This document shows positions 35,540-44,050 of a stretch of DNA of 64,000 bases, piece by piece; position 1 is the first letter of the stretch, and every line of letters begins with the position of its first letter. The position numbers were made by a program, and so were the translations under genes. Below the pieces are notes generated by a model. It was not told where the DNA came from. It did not search any database and was given only the letters and a program-made list of their open reading frames with translations. Source of the stretch: Leucobacter sp. Psy1 (GTDB lineage: Bacteria > Actinomycetota > Actinomycetes > Actinomycetales > Microbacteriaceae); NCBI RefSeq assembly GCF_020096995.1, contig NZ_CP083692.1, positions 186,001 through 250,000 of the forward strand. Reading direction: 5' to 3'.

Positions 35540-36571
35540 ATGTCTCACCCGTCAGCAGTGCACTCCCGAGTATCCGGCGACCTGCCCGAGCCTGCGCCTC
35601 GGATCGCGGTACTCGACGTGCTGCGCGGGATCGCGATCGCCGGGATCATCCCCGTCAACGTCCAGGCCATCGCCCGGTGGGGGTACGACGTTTCGCCCAA
35701 GCCGGCGACCGATGACCCGACCGCGATCGACTTCATCACCGGGCTGGTGTTCGAGGGGCGGATGATGCCGCTCTTCGCGCTCCTCTTCGGCATCGGGTTT
35801 GCGCTCTTCCTTCGATCCGCTCGTACCCGCACCGAGCATCCGCGTATCGTGCTGATGCGCCGGTTGGTCTTCCTCCTGATCATCGGGGTGCTGCACCATC
35901 TGCTCTACCCGGGCGAAGTGCTCGCGTTCTACGCGGTGGGCGGGCTGATCATTCTCCTGCCGGCAAGTTTCCTGCCGCGCTGGGTGCCGCTCATCGGCGG
36001 GATCGTGCTGACCGGTGCCGGCGCCCCGTTCGGCGGGCCGGTGCTGATCCCCGGACTGTTCCTCCTGGGCTGCGCCATCGCCGATTACGACCTCATCACG
36101 GTGCTGATGCGTCGTCCGGGGGTGCTCGCCGCTGCCTGCGGAGCCTTCGCGATCGCGGCCAGCAGCTTCGCAGTGATGCAGATCGGCGAGATCGGTCTCG
36201 GCTCGTTCTCCAAGCCGGGCCGCATCGCTGGCGTGCTGACGATGTTCGCGCTGGCCACCGGAGTGATGCTGCTGATGCGCAACGGTATTGCCGCACGCGG
36301 GCTCACCGTGCTCTTCGCCCCGCTCGGCCGAATGGCCTTCACGAACTACCTGACGACCACCCTCCTCGTCCTCATACTCGCCCGTGCGATCGATGCGCAG
36401 CACATCGCGTGGCTGCCCGAATACGGGTACCTCGTCCTGGCGGCCGTGGCCCCACTGATCTGGATCTTCTCGACCATCTGGCTGCGCGCTTTCCGCTTCG
36501 GTCCCATGGAATGGGTCTGGCGGACCGTCACCTGGTGGAAACCGCAGCCGTTGCGTCAGACGCGGGCGTGA
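35540..36571 (+). CDS. DUF418 domain-containing membrane protein
   Basis: A 343-residue protein with about eight membrane segments. The opening RIAVLDVLRGIAIAGIIPVN is the acyltransferase-like start seen in DUF418 proteins, and the C-terminal GRMAFTNYLTTT to FRFGPMEWVWRTVTWWK is the DUF418 signature. FEGRMMPLFALLFGIGFALF is another conserved stretch. The family resembles membrane O-acyltransferases but its role is unknown. ATG 35540 follows AGGAAGGA. It stands alone, with a hairpin after it. Confidence 0.88.
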   Translation: MSHPSAVHSRVSGDLPEPAPRIAVLDVLRGIAIAGIIPVNVQAIARWGYDVSPKPATDDPTAIDFITGLVFEGRMMPLFALLFGIGFALFLRSARTRTEHPRIVLMRRLVFLLIIGVLHHLLYPGEVLAFYAVGGLIILLPASFLPRWVPLIGGIVLTGAGAPFGGPVLIPGLFLLGCAIADYDLITVLMRRPGVLAAACGAFAIAASSFAVMQIGEIGLGSFSKPGRIAGVLTMFALATGVMLLMRNGIAARGLTVLFAPLGRMAFTNYLTTTLLVLILARAIDAQHIAWLPEYGYLVLAAVAPLIWIFSTIWLRAFRFGPMEWVWRTVTWWKPQPLRQTRA

Positions 36572-36579
36572 CCTTCGCT

Positions 36580-36608
36580 CTGCGATTTCGCGTCTCGCAG
36601 CGAGGTTT
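36580..36608 (+). terminator. Terminator after the DUF418 gene
   Basis: Arms CTGCGA (36580-36585) and TCGCAG (36595-36600), which can be lengthened with a bulge, are followed by CGAGGTTTT. The hairpin begins nine bases after the stop codon. Confidence 0.6.
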
Positions 36609-36659
36609 TGCTAGCCTCTTCGAGGACTGTTCCCGGAGGTCCGAGGTGAGGGAGGCGCG

Positions 36660-37082
36660 ATGCGGTCAGGTCGTGCGTGCTCGCTCCTGACGCTCCTGCT
36701 GGCTTTCGCGTTGTTCGTGCCGACGTTCTGGGTCATCGATGCGATGCAGGGCGAAGCCGCGTCTCCCGACGCCTCAGCAGGTGAGGTGACGCTGCGATTC
36801 GACGAGTCGAGAACTCAGCAGGAGATCGTCTTCGACGAGGGAGCGGAAGACGTCAGCATCTCTGCTCCGCCCGGACACGCAGAAGACTCCGGGAGTCGGT
36901 CGCACGGCTCCCAGGTCATCACCCATGTACCTTCCGTCGCGGCGTCGGCCGTCCTGTGGCCGATGACCGAGTTCCGGCTCCCTCCGCTTCTGACCGTCGA
37001 GAGACTGCGGCTGTCCAGGCTGCTCCTCCCCGAGCAGCCGTCCTTGCGCGTCGCGACCCCGCCCCCGTTACTGCTGGCCTGA
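36660..37082 (+). CDS. Hypothetical protein with N-terminal membrane anchor or signal
   Basis: A 140-residue protein. Residues about 7-28 are hydrophobic (LLTLLLAFALFVPTFWVIDAM) and could be a signal anchor. The rest is polar and acidic, then a Leu/Pro-rich tail ending PPPLLLA. GAGGTGAGGGAGG precedes ATG 36660. No family is recognised. It is 123 bases upstream of an LCP gene on the same strand and may be exported. Confidence 0.6.
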   Translation: MRSGRACSLLTLLLAFALFVPTFWVIDAMQGEAASPDASAGEVTLRFDESRTQQEIVFDEGAEDVSISAPPGHAEDSGSRSHGSQVITHVPSVAASAVLWPMTEFRLPPLLTVERLRLSRLLLPEQPSLRVATPPPLLLA

Positions 37083-37205
37083 GCGCCGGACTGCGTGTCG
37101 ATCCATGACGCACTGACCCCGTGGGGCCGGTGCGGTGTCGCGTGCATCCGCCGCACACGACTCTGGCCATGCCGACAGGCACGCTCTCAGCGGAACGGAA
37201 ACTTC

Positions 37206-38531
37206 ATGCCCACCTTTCATCGTCCATCACCGTCCTCGGACTCGCCTCCGCGCCCCTCGATGACCGCCGGCCGTCGACGACGGCTTCTCGTGACGATCGC
37301 CGTCACCCTCGTGCTCGTTCTCGCGCTCGTGGCGATATTCGCCGCGTTTTTCTTCCGCCACGTGGATGAGGGCATCACCCGCTCGGAGTTCGACCTCCCC
37401 GGCATCGAGTCCGCCGAGGACCCGGGTGAGATGAACGTGCTCATCATGGGGCTCGACAGTCGACTCGACCAGAACGGCGATGCGCTCCCCGAAGACGTGT
37501 ACCAGGCACTCCACGCCGGAGGTGCGGAGGACGGCGGGTACAACGCGAACACGCTCATCCTGCTCCATCTGCCGGAAGACCGGTCGCAGGCCGTCGGAAT
37601 CTCGATCCCGCGAGACGATTACGTCGAGCTCGCCGGTGCGCCGCTCGGTGTTACGCACGGCAAGATCAAAGAGGCCTACGGGCTCGCACTCGAGGAACGT
37701 CTCGAGGAGTTGAGCGCGACCGGGGAGATCCCCGACCCTGCCGAGGCGTATCAGGACGCGCGTGCCGCCGGGCGTCAAGCGCAGATCGAGACGGTCTCGC
37801 ACCTGCTCGGCGACGTGCGCATCGACCACTTCGTCGAGGTCACCATGGGCGGGTTCTTCCACGTCGCCGAAGCCGTGCAGCCCATCGAGGTGTGCCTCAA
37901 CCAGGCGACCGAAGACGTGTATTCGGGTGCCGACTTCGCTGCGGGAGTGCAGCAGCTCGATGCCGAACAGGCGATGAGCTTCGTGCGGCAGCGGCGCGAC
38001 ACGGGCGACAGCGGGGTCTTCCTGACGGATCTCGACCGCTCGCGCAGACAGCAGGCATTCCTGGTCGGCCTGGCCAATCGGCTGAGAGACGCCGAGACGC
38101 TGACGCAGCCGAAGACCGTGACATCGCTCGTCGATGCCACGCAATCCTCCGTTGCGCTCGACTCGGAGTTCGAGCTGTTCGGCTTCCTCAAGGTGGCGAA
38201 GGAAGTCTCCGACCACGGAATCGAGTTCGTGACGCTGCCGATCGAGGAGTTCGGAGTGGTCGACGGCAGCGACGTCAATCTCGTCGATGTCGAGGAGATC
38301 CAGAGTGTCGTCGCCGAACTGCTCTCACCGAACGAGACAGCGGAAGACGATGATGCGGAGCCCGGCAGTGCCGGGGGAAGCGATGAGTCCGATGTGGATC
38401 CTTCCACGGAGTCCGAAGGGGCTTCCGACCAGACGGCAGCAGGCCCGGAGGACGATACGGCGGAGGAGGTCGAGGTCTACGAGTCCTGGGACCAGCCGAT
38501 CCGGGCGGGGGCGGTTCCCTGTGTGAACTGA
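37206..38531 (+). CDS. LytR-CpsA-Psr (LCP) family protein, second copy
   Basis: A 441-residue protein with one membrane segment (about 27-52) and an external LCP domain: MNVLIMGLDSR with the catalytic Asp and Arg, ISIPRDDYVEL with the lipid-phosphate Arg, and SFVRQRRDTGDSG and DLDRSRRQQAFL later. The last 80 residues are acidic and Ser/Glu/Asp-rich. It is a separate paralogue of the LCP protein in the galE operon, with the usual single-anchor topology. Likely job: ligation of wall glycopolymers. ATG 37206 is chosen as it directly precedes the basic N-terminus; the upstream codons look non-coding. Confidence 0.9.
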   Translation: MPTFHRPSPSSDSPPRPSMTAGRRRRLLVTIAVTLVLVLALVAIFAAFFFRHVDEGITRSEFDLPGIESAEDPGEMNVLIMGLDSRLDQNGDALPEDVYQALHAGGAEDGGYNANTLILLHLPEDRSQAVGISIPRDDYVELAGAPLGVTHGKIKEAYGLALEERLEELSATGEIPDPAEAYQDARAAGRQAQIETVSHLLGDVRIDHFVEVTMGGFFHVAEAVQPIEVCLNQATEDVYSGADFAAGVQQLDAEQAMSFVRQRRDTGDSGVFLTDLDRSRRQQAFLVGLANRLRDAETLTQPKTVTSLVDATQSSVALDSEFELFGFLKVAKEVSDHGIEFVTLPIEEFGVVDGSDVNLVDVEEIQSVVAELLSPNETAEDDDAEPGSAGGSDESDVDPSTESEGASDQTAAGPEDDTAEEVEVYESWDQPIRAGAVPCVN

Positions 38532-38576
38532 GCGGCTGCCCTCGTTCGGGACCTCGCTCCTGCCGACTCTCGCGGG

Positions 38577-38607
38577 GAGCAGTGCTAGCGTCGAACCAGC
38601 ACTGCTC
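38577..38607 (+). terminator. Hairpin after the second LCP gene
   Basis: Perfect 10-bp arms GAGCAGTGCT (38577-38586) and AGCACTGCTC (38598-38607) with an 11-base loop, between the LCP gene and the aldo/keto reductase gene. No T-run follows. Confidence 0.6.
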
Positions 38608-38653
38608 TCCGGCTCTGCGCTCACGCACCGCTCATCTCTGAATGGAGTTCTCC

Positions 38654-39616
38654 ATGTCGCTCGATGTTCTTCGCACTCCGGTCGGGTCTTCGGATCTCGA
38701 GATCGCCGCACTCATGCTCGGCGGCAATGTCTTCGGGTGGACGGCCGACCGCGAGACCTCCTTCGAGGTGCTCGACGCGTTCGTCGGGGGCGGTGGTGAC
38801 GCCGTCGACACCGCGGACGGATACTCGCACTGGGTGCCTGGCAACAGCGGGGGCGAGTCGGAGACCGTGATCGGGGAGTGGTTCGCCGCCCGCGGTTCCC
38901 GCGACCGGGTCACGCTCGCGACGAAGGTCTCCACGCATCCGGAGTTCGAGGGACTCGCAGCCGACAATGTCCGCGCTGCTGCCGAAGCTTCGCTGCGTCG
39001 ACTGCAGACCGACCGCATCGACCTGTACTACGCGCACTTCGACGACCCGAAGGCGCCGCTCGACGAGACCGTCGCCGCCTTCTCGCAGCTCGTGGATGAC
39101 GGGAAGATCCGGGCGATCGGCGTCTCGAACTACAGCGCCGAGCGCATCGCGGAGTGGTTCCGGATCGCCCGCGAGGGCGGCTACCACCTCCCGGTCGCAC
39201 TGCAGCCGCACTACAACCTCGTCGAGCGCGACTACGAGGAGAACGGGCTGCGCGACGAGGCCGTGCGCGAGCAGCTCGCCGTGTTCCCGTACTTCTCGCT
39301 CGCGAAGGGGTTCCTCGCGGGCAAGTACCGGGACGAGTCAGACACCACCGCCGAAGGAGCGAGCCCGCGGGCCGGGCAGGTCGCGGAGTACCTGACGCCG
39401 AAGGGTCGGACGCTCCTCTCCACGCTCGACCGCATCGCCGCGGAGTACGACGTGCCCGTCGCGACCATCTCTCTCGCGTGGCTGCGGCAGCAGCAGACCA
39501 TCGCCGCACCGATCGCCAGTGCGCGCAACACGGAGCAGCTGCAGGCGCTGCTCCGCTCCCTCACCCTGACCCTCAGCGATTCGGACCTGCTGCAGCTCTC
39601 CGTCGCGTCGCAGTAA
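38654..39616 (+). CDS. Aldo/keto reductase
   Basis: A 320-residue NADPH-dependent oxidoreductase with a TIM-barrel fold. Catalytic features: DTADGYSHW (Asp and Tyr), TLATKVSTH (Lys) and YYAHFDDP (His). GVSNYSAER and AAPIASARNTEQL form the later cofactor-binding region. The second ATG (38654) is chosen since GGAG sits six bases upstream of it; ATG 38642 is possible. Substrate is not predictable. It is a single gene, convergent with the nitroreductase-like gene nine bases away. Confidence 0.92.
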   Translation: MSLDVLRTPVGSSDLEIAALMLGGNVFGWTADRETSFEVLDAFVGGGGDAVDTADGYSHWVPGNSGGESETVIGEWFAARGSRDRVTLATKVSTHPEFEGLAADNVRAAAEASLRRLQTDRIDLYYAHFDDPKAPLDETVAAFSQLVDDGKIRAIGVSNYSAERIAEWFRIAREGGYHLPVALQPHYNLVERDYEENGLRDEAVREQLAVFPYFSLAKGFLAGKYRDESDTTAEGASPRAGQVAEYLTPKGRTLLSTLDRIAAEYDVPVATISLAWLRQQQTIAAPIASARNTEQLQALLRSLTLTLSDSDLLQLSVASQ

Positions 39617-39625
39617 GGGGCGGGT

Positions 39626-40897
39626 TCAGGGGCGCTGCATCGTCTCGGTCGTCACGGCGTCGAGCGTGCGGCGCGGGCTCGGGAGGGCGGCCCGCTCCGG
39701 GTATCCGATCCTGAACGCGAGGAGGAGCGTCTCGGCTGGCTTGCCGAGCAGCGCTCCGAAGCGCGAGCTGAACTGGTCGGCCTCGCCGAGCGCGCGATTG
39801 CGGTCGATGCGTTCCGTGATCTGGTTCATCGGGTGGAGGCCGAGTCCTTCAGCGGTGGCGGCAAGGTGTACGGCCTGGAGGGCACGACCGCCGAGCACCT
39901 GGGCGCGGTGATCCGCGACGTCTGGCACCGCGAGGATTCCATACGCGGCAGCCGTCGGGCACTGCTCGTCCCGGGCGCGGTCCACCCAGAAGCGGTCTGC
40001 CGCCTCCCGCGACTGCGGGGGCAGAATCTTCGCGGCGGCGAGAGTGAACGCGTCGAGCGTCTGCGCGTCGAGCGTGATCCCGTCTCGGTGGGTATCGACG
40101 TCGCGGCTCGACGTGCGGAACCACGCCGCAGAATCGAGCGACTGCTCCTCGTCGGCGATGAGGGCTTCTGTGGCCTCGACGAGCAGTGCTGACATCGTGT
40201 CCCGCTGAGCGGCTGAGGTCAACCACACCAGCTCGACGCCCCGGTGCGCTTCGGCGACGCGCGTGAGCGCCTGCAGCGTGCTCGCGGGCACGGGTGTCGC
40301 CGCGTACGGGCCCCGATTCGTGTGCCGCCGGTCGATCTCGACATCGAGCGAGTCGGATTCTCCGCGCGACGGCACCAGCTGAACGCGCGCGACGAGCGAT
40401 GACTCGGTGCCCTGGGGGAAGAGCGACACCGCCGGGACGAAACCGAGGCCCGGTGCAGCGCGCACCATGTTCTCGATCGCGCATCCGAGTCCCGCGTAGT
40501 GCTCTCGCAGGGAGGCGTCGGTGATGGGGATGCGTCGCTCGGCCACCGCGTGGAGGTCGATGCGATTCGCGGCGAGGTCGAAGTGCCAGGGCTGCGTGTT
40601 ATGCGGACTCGCGGCGAGGGCACCCGCTGCGGCGACCCCTCTGATACCCGTCTCGGTCCGCCACGTGCTCCACAATTCGTGGGCGTCCAGAGCGCCCGCG
40701 CGCCACACGCCGTTGGTGGCGGCGCGGACTCCTCCTGCGCCGAGCGCTCCGACGGCGAGCGTGCCGGCGCCGATCCCCGCCCACTTCAGGAGACGACGGC
40801 GGGAGAGTCCCGCGCCTTGCTCGGACGGGGCGTCCTGGTGCTCGTGTTCGACCCTGGCCGCGCCGCTGCCGTCGGCTGCGCGCTCGTCCCGGCTCAC
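39626..40897 (-). CDS. Tat-exported nitroreductase-like protein (Acg family)
   Basis: A 423-residue protein with a twin-arginine signal: SRRRLLK at 32-38 followed by a hydrophobic run to about residue 60. The body matches the Acg-type nitroreductase fold (relative: mycobacterial Rv2032), with ASPHNTQPWHF near residue 97 and the late HLAATAEGLGLHPMNQ region. These proteins bind or sequester FMN and usually lack clear nitroreductase activity. Export of a pre-folded flavoprotein would suit the Tat signal. GTG 40897 overlaps the TetR stop by four bases, so it is the second gene of that operon. Confidence 0.82.
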   Translation of the reverse strand: MSRDERAADGSGAARVEHEHQDAPSEQGAGLSRRRLLKWAGIGAGTLAVGALGAGGVRAATNGVWRAGALDAHELWSTWRTETGIRGVAAAGALAASPHNTQPWHFDLAANRIDLHAVAERRIPITDASLREHYAGLGCAIENMVRAAPGLGFVPAVSLFPQGTESSLVARVQLVPSRGESDSLDVEIDRRHTNRGPYAATPVPASTLQALTRVAEAHRGVELVWLTSAAQRDTMSALLVEATEALIADEEQSLDSAAWFRTSSRDVDTHRDGITLDAQTLDAFTLAAAKILPPQSREAADRFWVDRARDEQCPTAAAYGILAVPDVADHRAQVLGGRALQAVHLAATAEGLGLHPMNQITERIDRNRALGEADQFSSRFGALLGKPAETLLLAFRIGYPERAALPSPRRTLDAVTTETMQRP

Positions 40898-41544
40898 GCG
40901 TCGACCTCGTTCGCTGCGGCCGAGAGCGCGGCCCGTCCGGTGTCGGTGAGCATGCCGGCGAGCACCGTTCCCGCGAGCGGCTGGGGGCGCTCCGGCGGCT
41001 CGGCTCCCTGCACGACCTCCCCGAACGGGGCGGAGAACTCGGTGAGCACCCAGAAGGCGGACACGAACGCGCGGACCTGCTCATCTCCTCCGGGTGAGCG
41101 CAGCAACCCGGCACTCACGAGCTGCTGCGCGGCAGTGGTGAGCGCTGCGGAGCGCGCGCGAAAGTTCTCACGGTAGCGCTCCGCGAGTTCGGCGTCTGCG
41201 TGCAGGAGCGGGAGGAGATCGCGGCTGAGCCCGCGATAGGCCTGCGCGGTGACGGAGTTCTGAGCTTCCGTGGCGAGGAGGGCGCGGAGCAGCGCAGCGG
41301 GGGACTCGTCAGCGGGGGTGACAGGAGTGGAGGCGGCCGACCACTCGTCGAACAGTGCGGAGATGATGGCGGACTTGTTGCGGAACCAGTAGTAGAGGTT
41401 GCCGGGGCTGACCGATGCGCGCTCGGCAATGTGGTTCGTCGACACGGCCGCCGTGCCGTGCTCGTTGAAGAGGTCGCGGGCGGCGCGGAGGATCTTCGCG
41501 CGCGCATTCTCTGGGCGGGAGGCGTCTGCCGGGGGCGGAGTCAT
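40894..41544 (-). CDS. TetR family transcriptional regulator
   Basis: A 216-residue repressor with an N-terminal TetR helix-turn-helix: AKILRAARDLFNEHGTAAVS, then ERASVSPGNLYYWFRNKSAI. The rest is the ligand and dimer domain. ATG 41544 has no Shine-Dalgarno; on its strand TACTCT lies exactly six bases upstream, with TTGACG 18 bases further, so the transcript is probably leaderless. A palindrome over the -10 box is the likely operator. It is coupled to the Tat-exported nitroreductase-like gene and so is probably its repressor. Confidence 0.9.
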   Translation of the reverse strand: MTPPPADASRPENARAKILRAARDLFNEHGTAAVSTNHIAERASVSPGNLYYWFRNKSAIISALFDEWSAASTPVTPADESPAALLRALLATEAQNSVTAQAYRGLSRDLLPLLHADAELAERYRENFRARSAALTTAAQQLVSAGLLRSPGGDEQVRAFVSAFWVLTEFSAPFGEVVQGAEPPERPQPLAGTVLAGMLTDTGRAALSAAANEVDA

Positions 41545-41549
41545 GCGAT

Positions 41550-41580
41550 TAGAGTATTTGCTCTAGACGGCCGCCGTCAA
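41550..41580 (-). promoter_or_regulatory. Leaderless tetR promoter with operator palindrome
   Basis: Minus strand: -35 TTGACG (41575-41580), 18 bases, -10 TACTCT (41551-41556), six bases, then the ATG. An inverted repeat TAGAG-N6-CTCTA (41550-41565) covers the -10 box, as expected for TetR autorepression. Confidence 0.7.
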
Positions 41581-41629
41581 CCTCCTCCGCACCCGGGGAA
41601 GCGGTGCGCGCATCTGAAATGATGGTCCA

Positions 41630-42265
41630 GTGACTGATCGCGACCCCAGCCTCCCCGGCGTCGGCCCGTGGCCCGGAGGGCGCGACGCCTGGCCCGACGA
41701 GCCGTTCTACGACCCCGATCTCCTCGAGCACGGGGACACCCGCAACGTCGTCGACCGGTACCGATACTGGAAGATGGACGCCATCGTCGCCGACCTCGAC
41801 GAACAGCGACACCCCTTCCACGTCGCCATCGAGAACTGGCAGCACGACATGAACATCGGGTCGATCGTACGCAGCGCCAACGCGTTCGCCGCCGACACCG
41901 TGCACATCGTCGGCCGCCGCCGCTGGAACAAGCGCGGCGCCATGGTGACGGATCGATACCAGCACGTGCGATACCACTCGGACGTGGCGCAGCTCGCGGA
42001 GTGGGCGCGTGCCGAGGGGATCCCCATCGTTGCGATCGACAACGTCCCCGGGTGCGTGCCCCTCGAGACGTTCGTGTGGCCCGAGCGCTGCATCATGCTG
42101 TTCGGGCAGGAGGGGCCAGGGCTCTCAGCCGAGGCGCTCGCCGCCGCCGAAGCGGTGGTGGAGATCACCCAGTACGGTTCGACGCGATCGATCAATGCAT
42201 CCGCCGCCGCCGCGGTCTCCATGTACTCGTGGGTGATGCAGCACTCGGGGATGCGTCCCCGCTAG
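41630..42265 (+). CDS. TrmH/SpoU family RNA 2'-O-methyltransferase
   Basis: A 211-residue SPOUT-fold methyltransferase that uses SAM to methylate a ribose in tRNA or rRNA. All three motifs are present: HDMNIGSIVRSANAF (motif 1), MLFGQEGPGLS (motif 2) and SINASAAAAVSMYSW (motif 3, knot). No extra RNA-binding domain is seen apart from about 60 N-terminal residues. The target nucleotide cannot be inferred. GTG 41630 is the start used; it diverges from the tetR gene. Confidence 0.92.
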   Translation: MTDRDPSLPGVGPWPGGRDAWPDEPFYDPDLLEHGDTRNVVDRYRYWKMDAIVADLDEQRHPFHVAIENWQHDMNIGSIVRSANAFAADTVHIVGRRRWNKRGAMVTDRYQHVRYHSDVAQLAEWARAEGIPIVAIDNVPGCVPLETFVWPERCIMLFGQEGPGLSAEALAAAEAVVEITQYGSTRSINASAAAAVSMYSWVMQHSGMRPR

Positions 42266-42288
42266 GGCGCCCGCGCGGCAGGCGGATC

Positions 42289-42349
42289 GCTCAGTGCAGG
42301 GTTTGGCATGGAATTCCTGTCCGATAGCGTGCGAAACCCTGCACTGAGC
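42289..42349. repeat. Perfect 16-bp inverted repeat with 29-base loop
   Basis: Arms 42289-42304 and 42334-42349 are exact reverse complements (left arm GCTCAGTGCAGGGTTT). The loop contains GGAATTCC. It starts 24 bases after the TrmH-family stop. The loop is long for a terminator and no T-run follows, so it may be an intergenic repeat element or a small folded RNA as well as an end signal. Confidence 0.75.
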
Positions 42350-42389
42350 AGGTGCTCCGGCAGGCGCTCGCGCCGCCGCTCACCCTGTG

Positions 42390-42425
42390 TTGCAGAAATT
42401 CCGTAATTCTTGATAAATTGCGAAC
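42390..42425 (+). promoter_or_regulatory. Possible leaderless promoter of the regulator/serine hydrolase operon
   Basis: TAAATT (42414-42419) lies six bases before ATG 42426, with a weak TTGCAG (42390-42395) 18 bases before it. The stretch is clearly AT-richer than its surroundings and there is no Shine-Dalgarno. Confidence 0.55.
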
Positions 42426-42959
42426 ATGCCGAATGAACAGGGTGTGTCTGCAGAGATCGAGGCGCGTCTCGCCGCACTCGAAGTCGCGGTGTTCGGGGCG
42501 GAACCCGACGCCGCCCCGCGATCCGGATCCATCGACGACCGCTTCTGGATACTCGAGGGGATCAAGACGCGGTACCCCGACGACTCGGTCGTCGCCTACG
42601 CGGGGCACACCGTCGCCGACGACGAGCGGGTACCGGGGCCCGTCGAGTGGCAATATGGGCTCGACGCGCGGACGATACTCGGCGCGCCGTGGGAGGACAC
42701 CGCGACCGCTGACGCGCTGGCTGCACTCGCCAGTCCGCTCCGGCTCAGGTTTCTGCAGGAGATCCTGCGCGGGACGGACACACCCGCCGCGCTCGCGGCG
42801 CTCGACGGCGTGGGGACCGTGGGCCAGGTCTATCACCACCTGCAGCAGCTGCACGCCGCCGGTTGGGTGCGTCAGGTTGCTCGGGGTCATTACGGAGTGC
42901 CGCCGGAACGCGTCGTGCCGCTGCTCACCATCGTGCTCGCTTCAGGGGGGATCGCATGA
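42426..42959 (+). CDS. ArsR-like winged-helix transcriptional regulator
   Basis: A 177-residue protein. The C-terminal half (about 98-165) is a winged helix of ArsR type: LAALASPLRLRFLQEILRG, then TVGQVYHHLQQLHAAGWV as recognition helix. The N-terminal 90 residues are acidic and unlike standard ArsR proteins, and no metal-binding Cys motif is present. It overlaps the serine hydrolase gene (ATGA) and so probably controls it. ATG 42426 appears leaderless. Confidence 0.82.
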   Translation: MPNEQGVSAEIEARLAALEVAVFGAEPDAAPRSGSIDDRFWILEGIKTRYPDDSVVAYAGHTVADDERVPGPVEWQYGLDARTILGAPWEDTATADALAALASPLRLRFLQEILRGTDTPAALAALDGVGTVGQVYHHLQQLHAAGWVRQVARGHYGVPPERVVPLLTIVLASGGIA

Positions 42960-44050
42960 GACTCAGATCGCTGACCATGACCGCCGTTGCGGCGGGCCTC
43001 GCCACCGTCGTCGCCGGCTGGATCGCGATGCCGTCTGCGCTGCACCTCTCCGATGCGCGCACCGGCGACCCCGCGATCGCCGATCGCCTCGCGGGCCTCG
43101 CCAGTGGACAGGGGCACCACGAACTCTCGGCTGCCGTCATCACGCCAGAGGGTACGCGATTCGCGGGACTCGGTGCCGACGAGCGCACCGAGATGGAGAT
43201 CGGCTCGATCACGAAGACCATGACCTCGCTGCTGCTCGCCCAGGCGGCAGAGGATGAGGTGCTGCGGGTGGACGATCCGGCGGGCGAGTACCTCGACCTC
43301 GGGGCGCAGACGTTCACGCTCGAGGATCTCGCGACGCACCGCTCAGGGCTTCCGCGTCTGGAGCCGGGGTTCCGTTCCTTCCTCGCCGGGTACTGGGCGC
43401 AACTGCGGGCGGGTGACCCGTACACGAACGATGTCGACCAGCTCGTCACGGCCGCCCGCGAGGCCGGGGTCAGCGACGTCGGCACCGTCTCCTACTCGAA
43501 CCTCGGAGTGAGTACGCTGGGCCAGGCCGTCGCCGCCGCCCGCGGGGAGACTTACCGGGAACTGGTGGAACACGACGTCTTTGACGCGCTCGAGATGGGT
43601 GAGACCTCGCTGCCGGAGACTCCGGAGAACCTCGCCGATGACGCTCCGCGGGGGCACACGGCGTCCGGGCGGACGGCGCAGCCGTGGACGCTGCACGCCG
43701 AGGCGCCGGCCGGCGGCGTGCGGTCGACGGCGTCTGACATGGCGAGGTACGCTGAGGCGCTCATGGCCGACGACCCGGCCCTCGGGGTTCCGGCGGCGAC
43801 GCTGCTCGACCCGAGGTTCGATGCGGGCGACGGGGAGTCGATCGGACTCGCCTGGTTCACGTCGGAGTTCGACGGCCGCCAGGTCACCTGGCACAACGGC
43901 GGTACCGGCGGCTACAGCTCGATGCTCGCGATCGACCGCGAGGCAGGAACCGCGGTCTACCTCGTGGGGGACACCACCGCTTCGGTCGACGCGATCGCGC
44001 TCGAGCTGCTCAGCGAGACCACGGCAGCGGCTACGGAGGGGAGCGAGTGA
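42956..44050 (+). CDS. Beta-lactamase-related serine hydrolase, exported
   Basis: A 364-residue penicillin-binding-fold hydrolase (class C beta-lactamase/DD-peptidase/esterase group) with an N-terminal membrane anchor or signal peptide (about 8-28). Catalytic motifs: SITK, the SxxK nucleophile, near residue 84; YSN (SYSNLGVS) near 180; and HNGGTGG near 305 in place of KTG. It acts outside the membrane; substrate is unknown. It overlaps the regulator gene before it and the small membrane-protein gene after it, giving a three-gene operon. Confidence 0.9.
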   Translation: MRLRSLTMTAVAAGLATVVAGWIAMPSALHLSDARTGDPAIADRLAGLASGQGHHELSAAVITPEGTRFAGLGADERTEMEIGSITKTMTSLLLAQAAEDEVLRVDDPAGEYLDLGAQTFTLEDLATHRSGLPRLEPGFRSFLAGYWAQLRAGDPYTNDVDQLVTAAREAGVSDVGTVSYSNLGVSTLGQAVAAARGETYRELVEHDVFDALEMGETSLPETPENLADDAPRGHTASGRTAQPWTLHAEAPAGGVRSTASDMARYAEALMADDPALGVPAATLLDPRFDAGDGESIGLAWFTSEFDGRQVTWHNGGTGGYSSMLAIDREAGTAVYLVGDTTASVDAIALELLSETTAAATEGSE

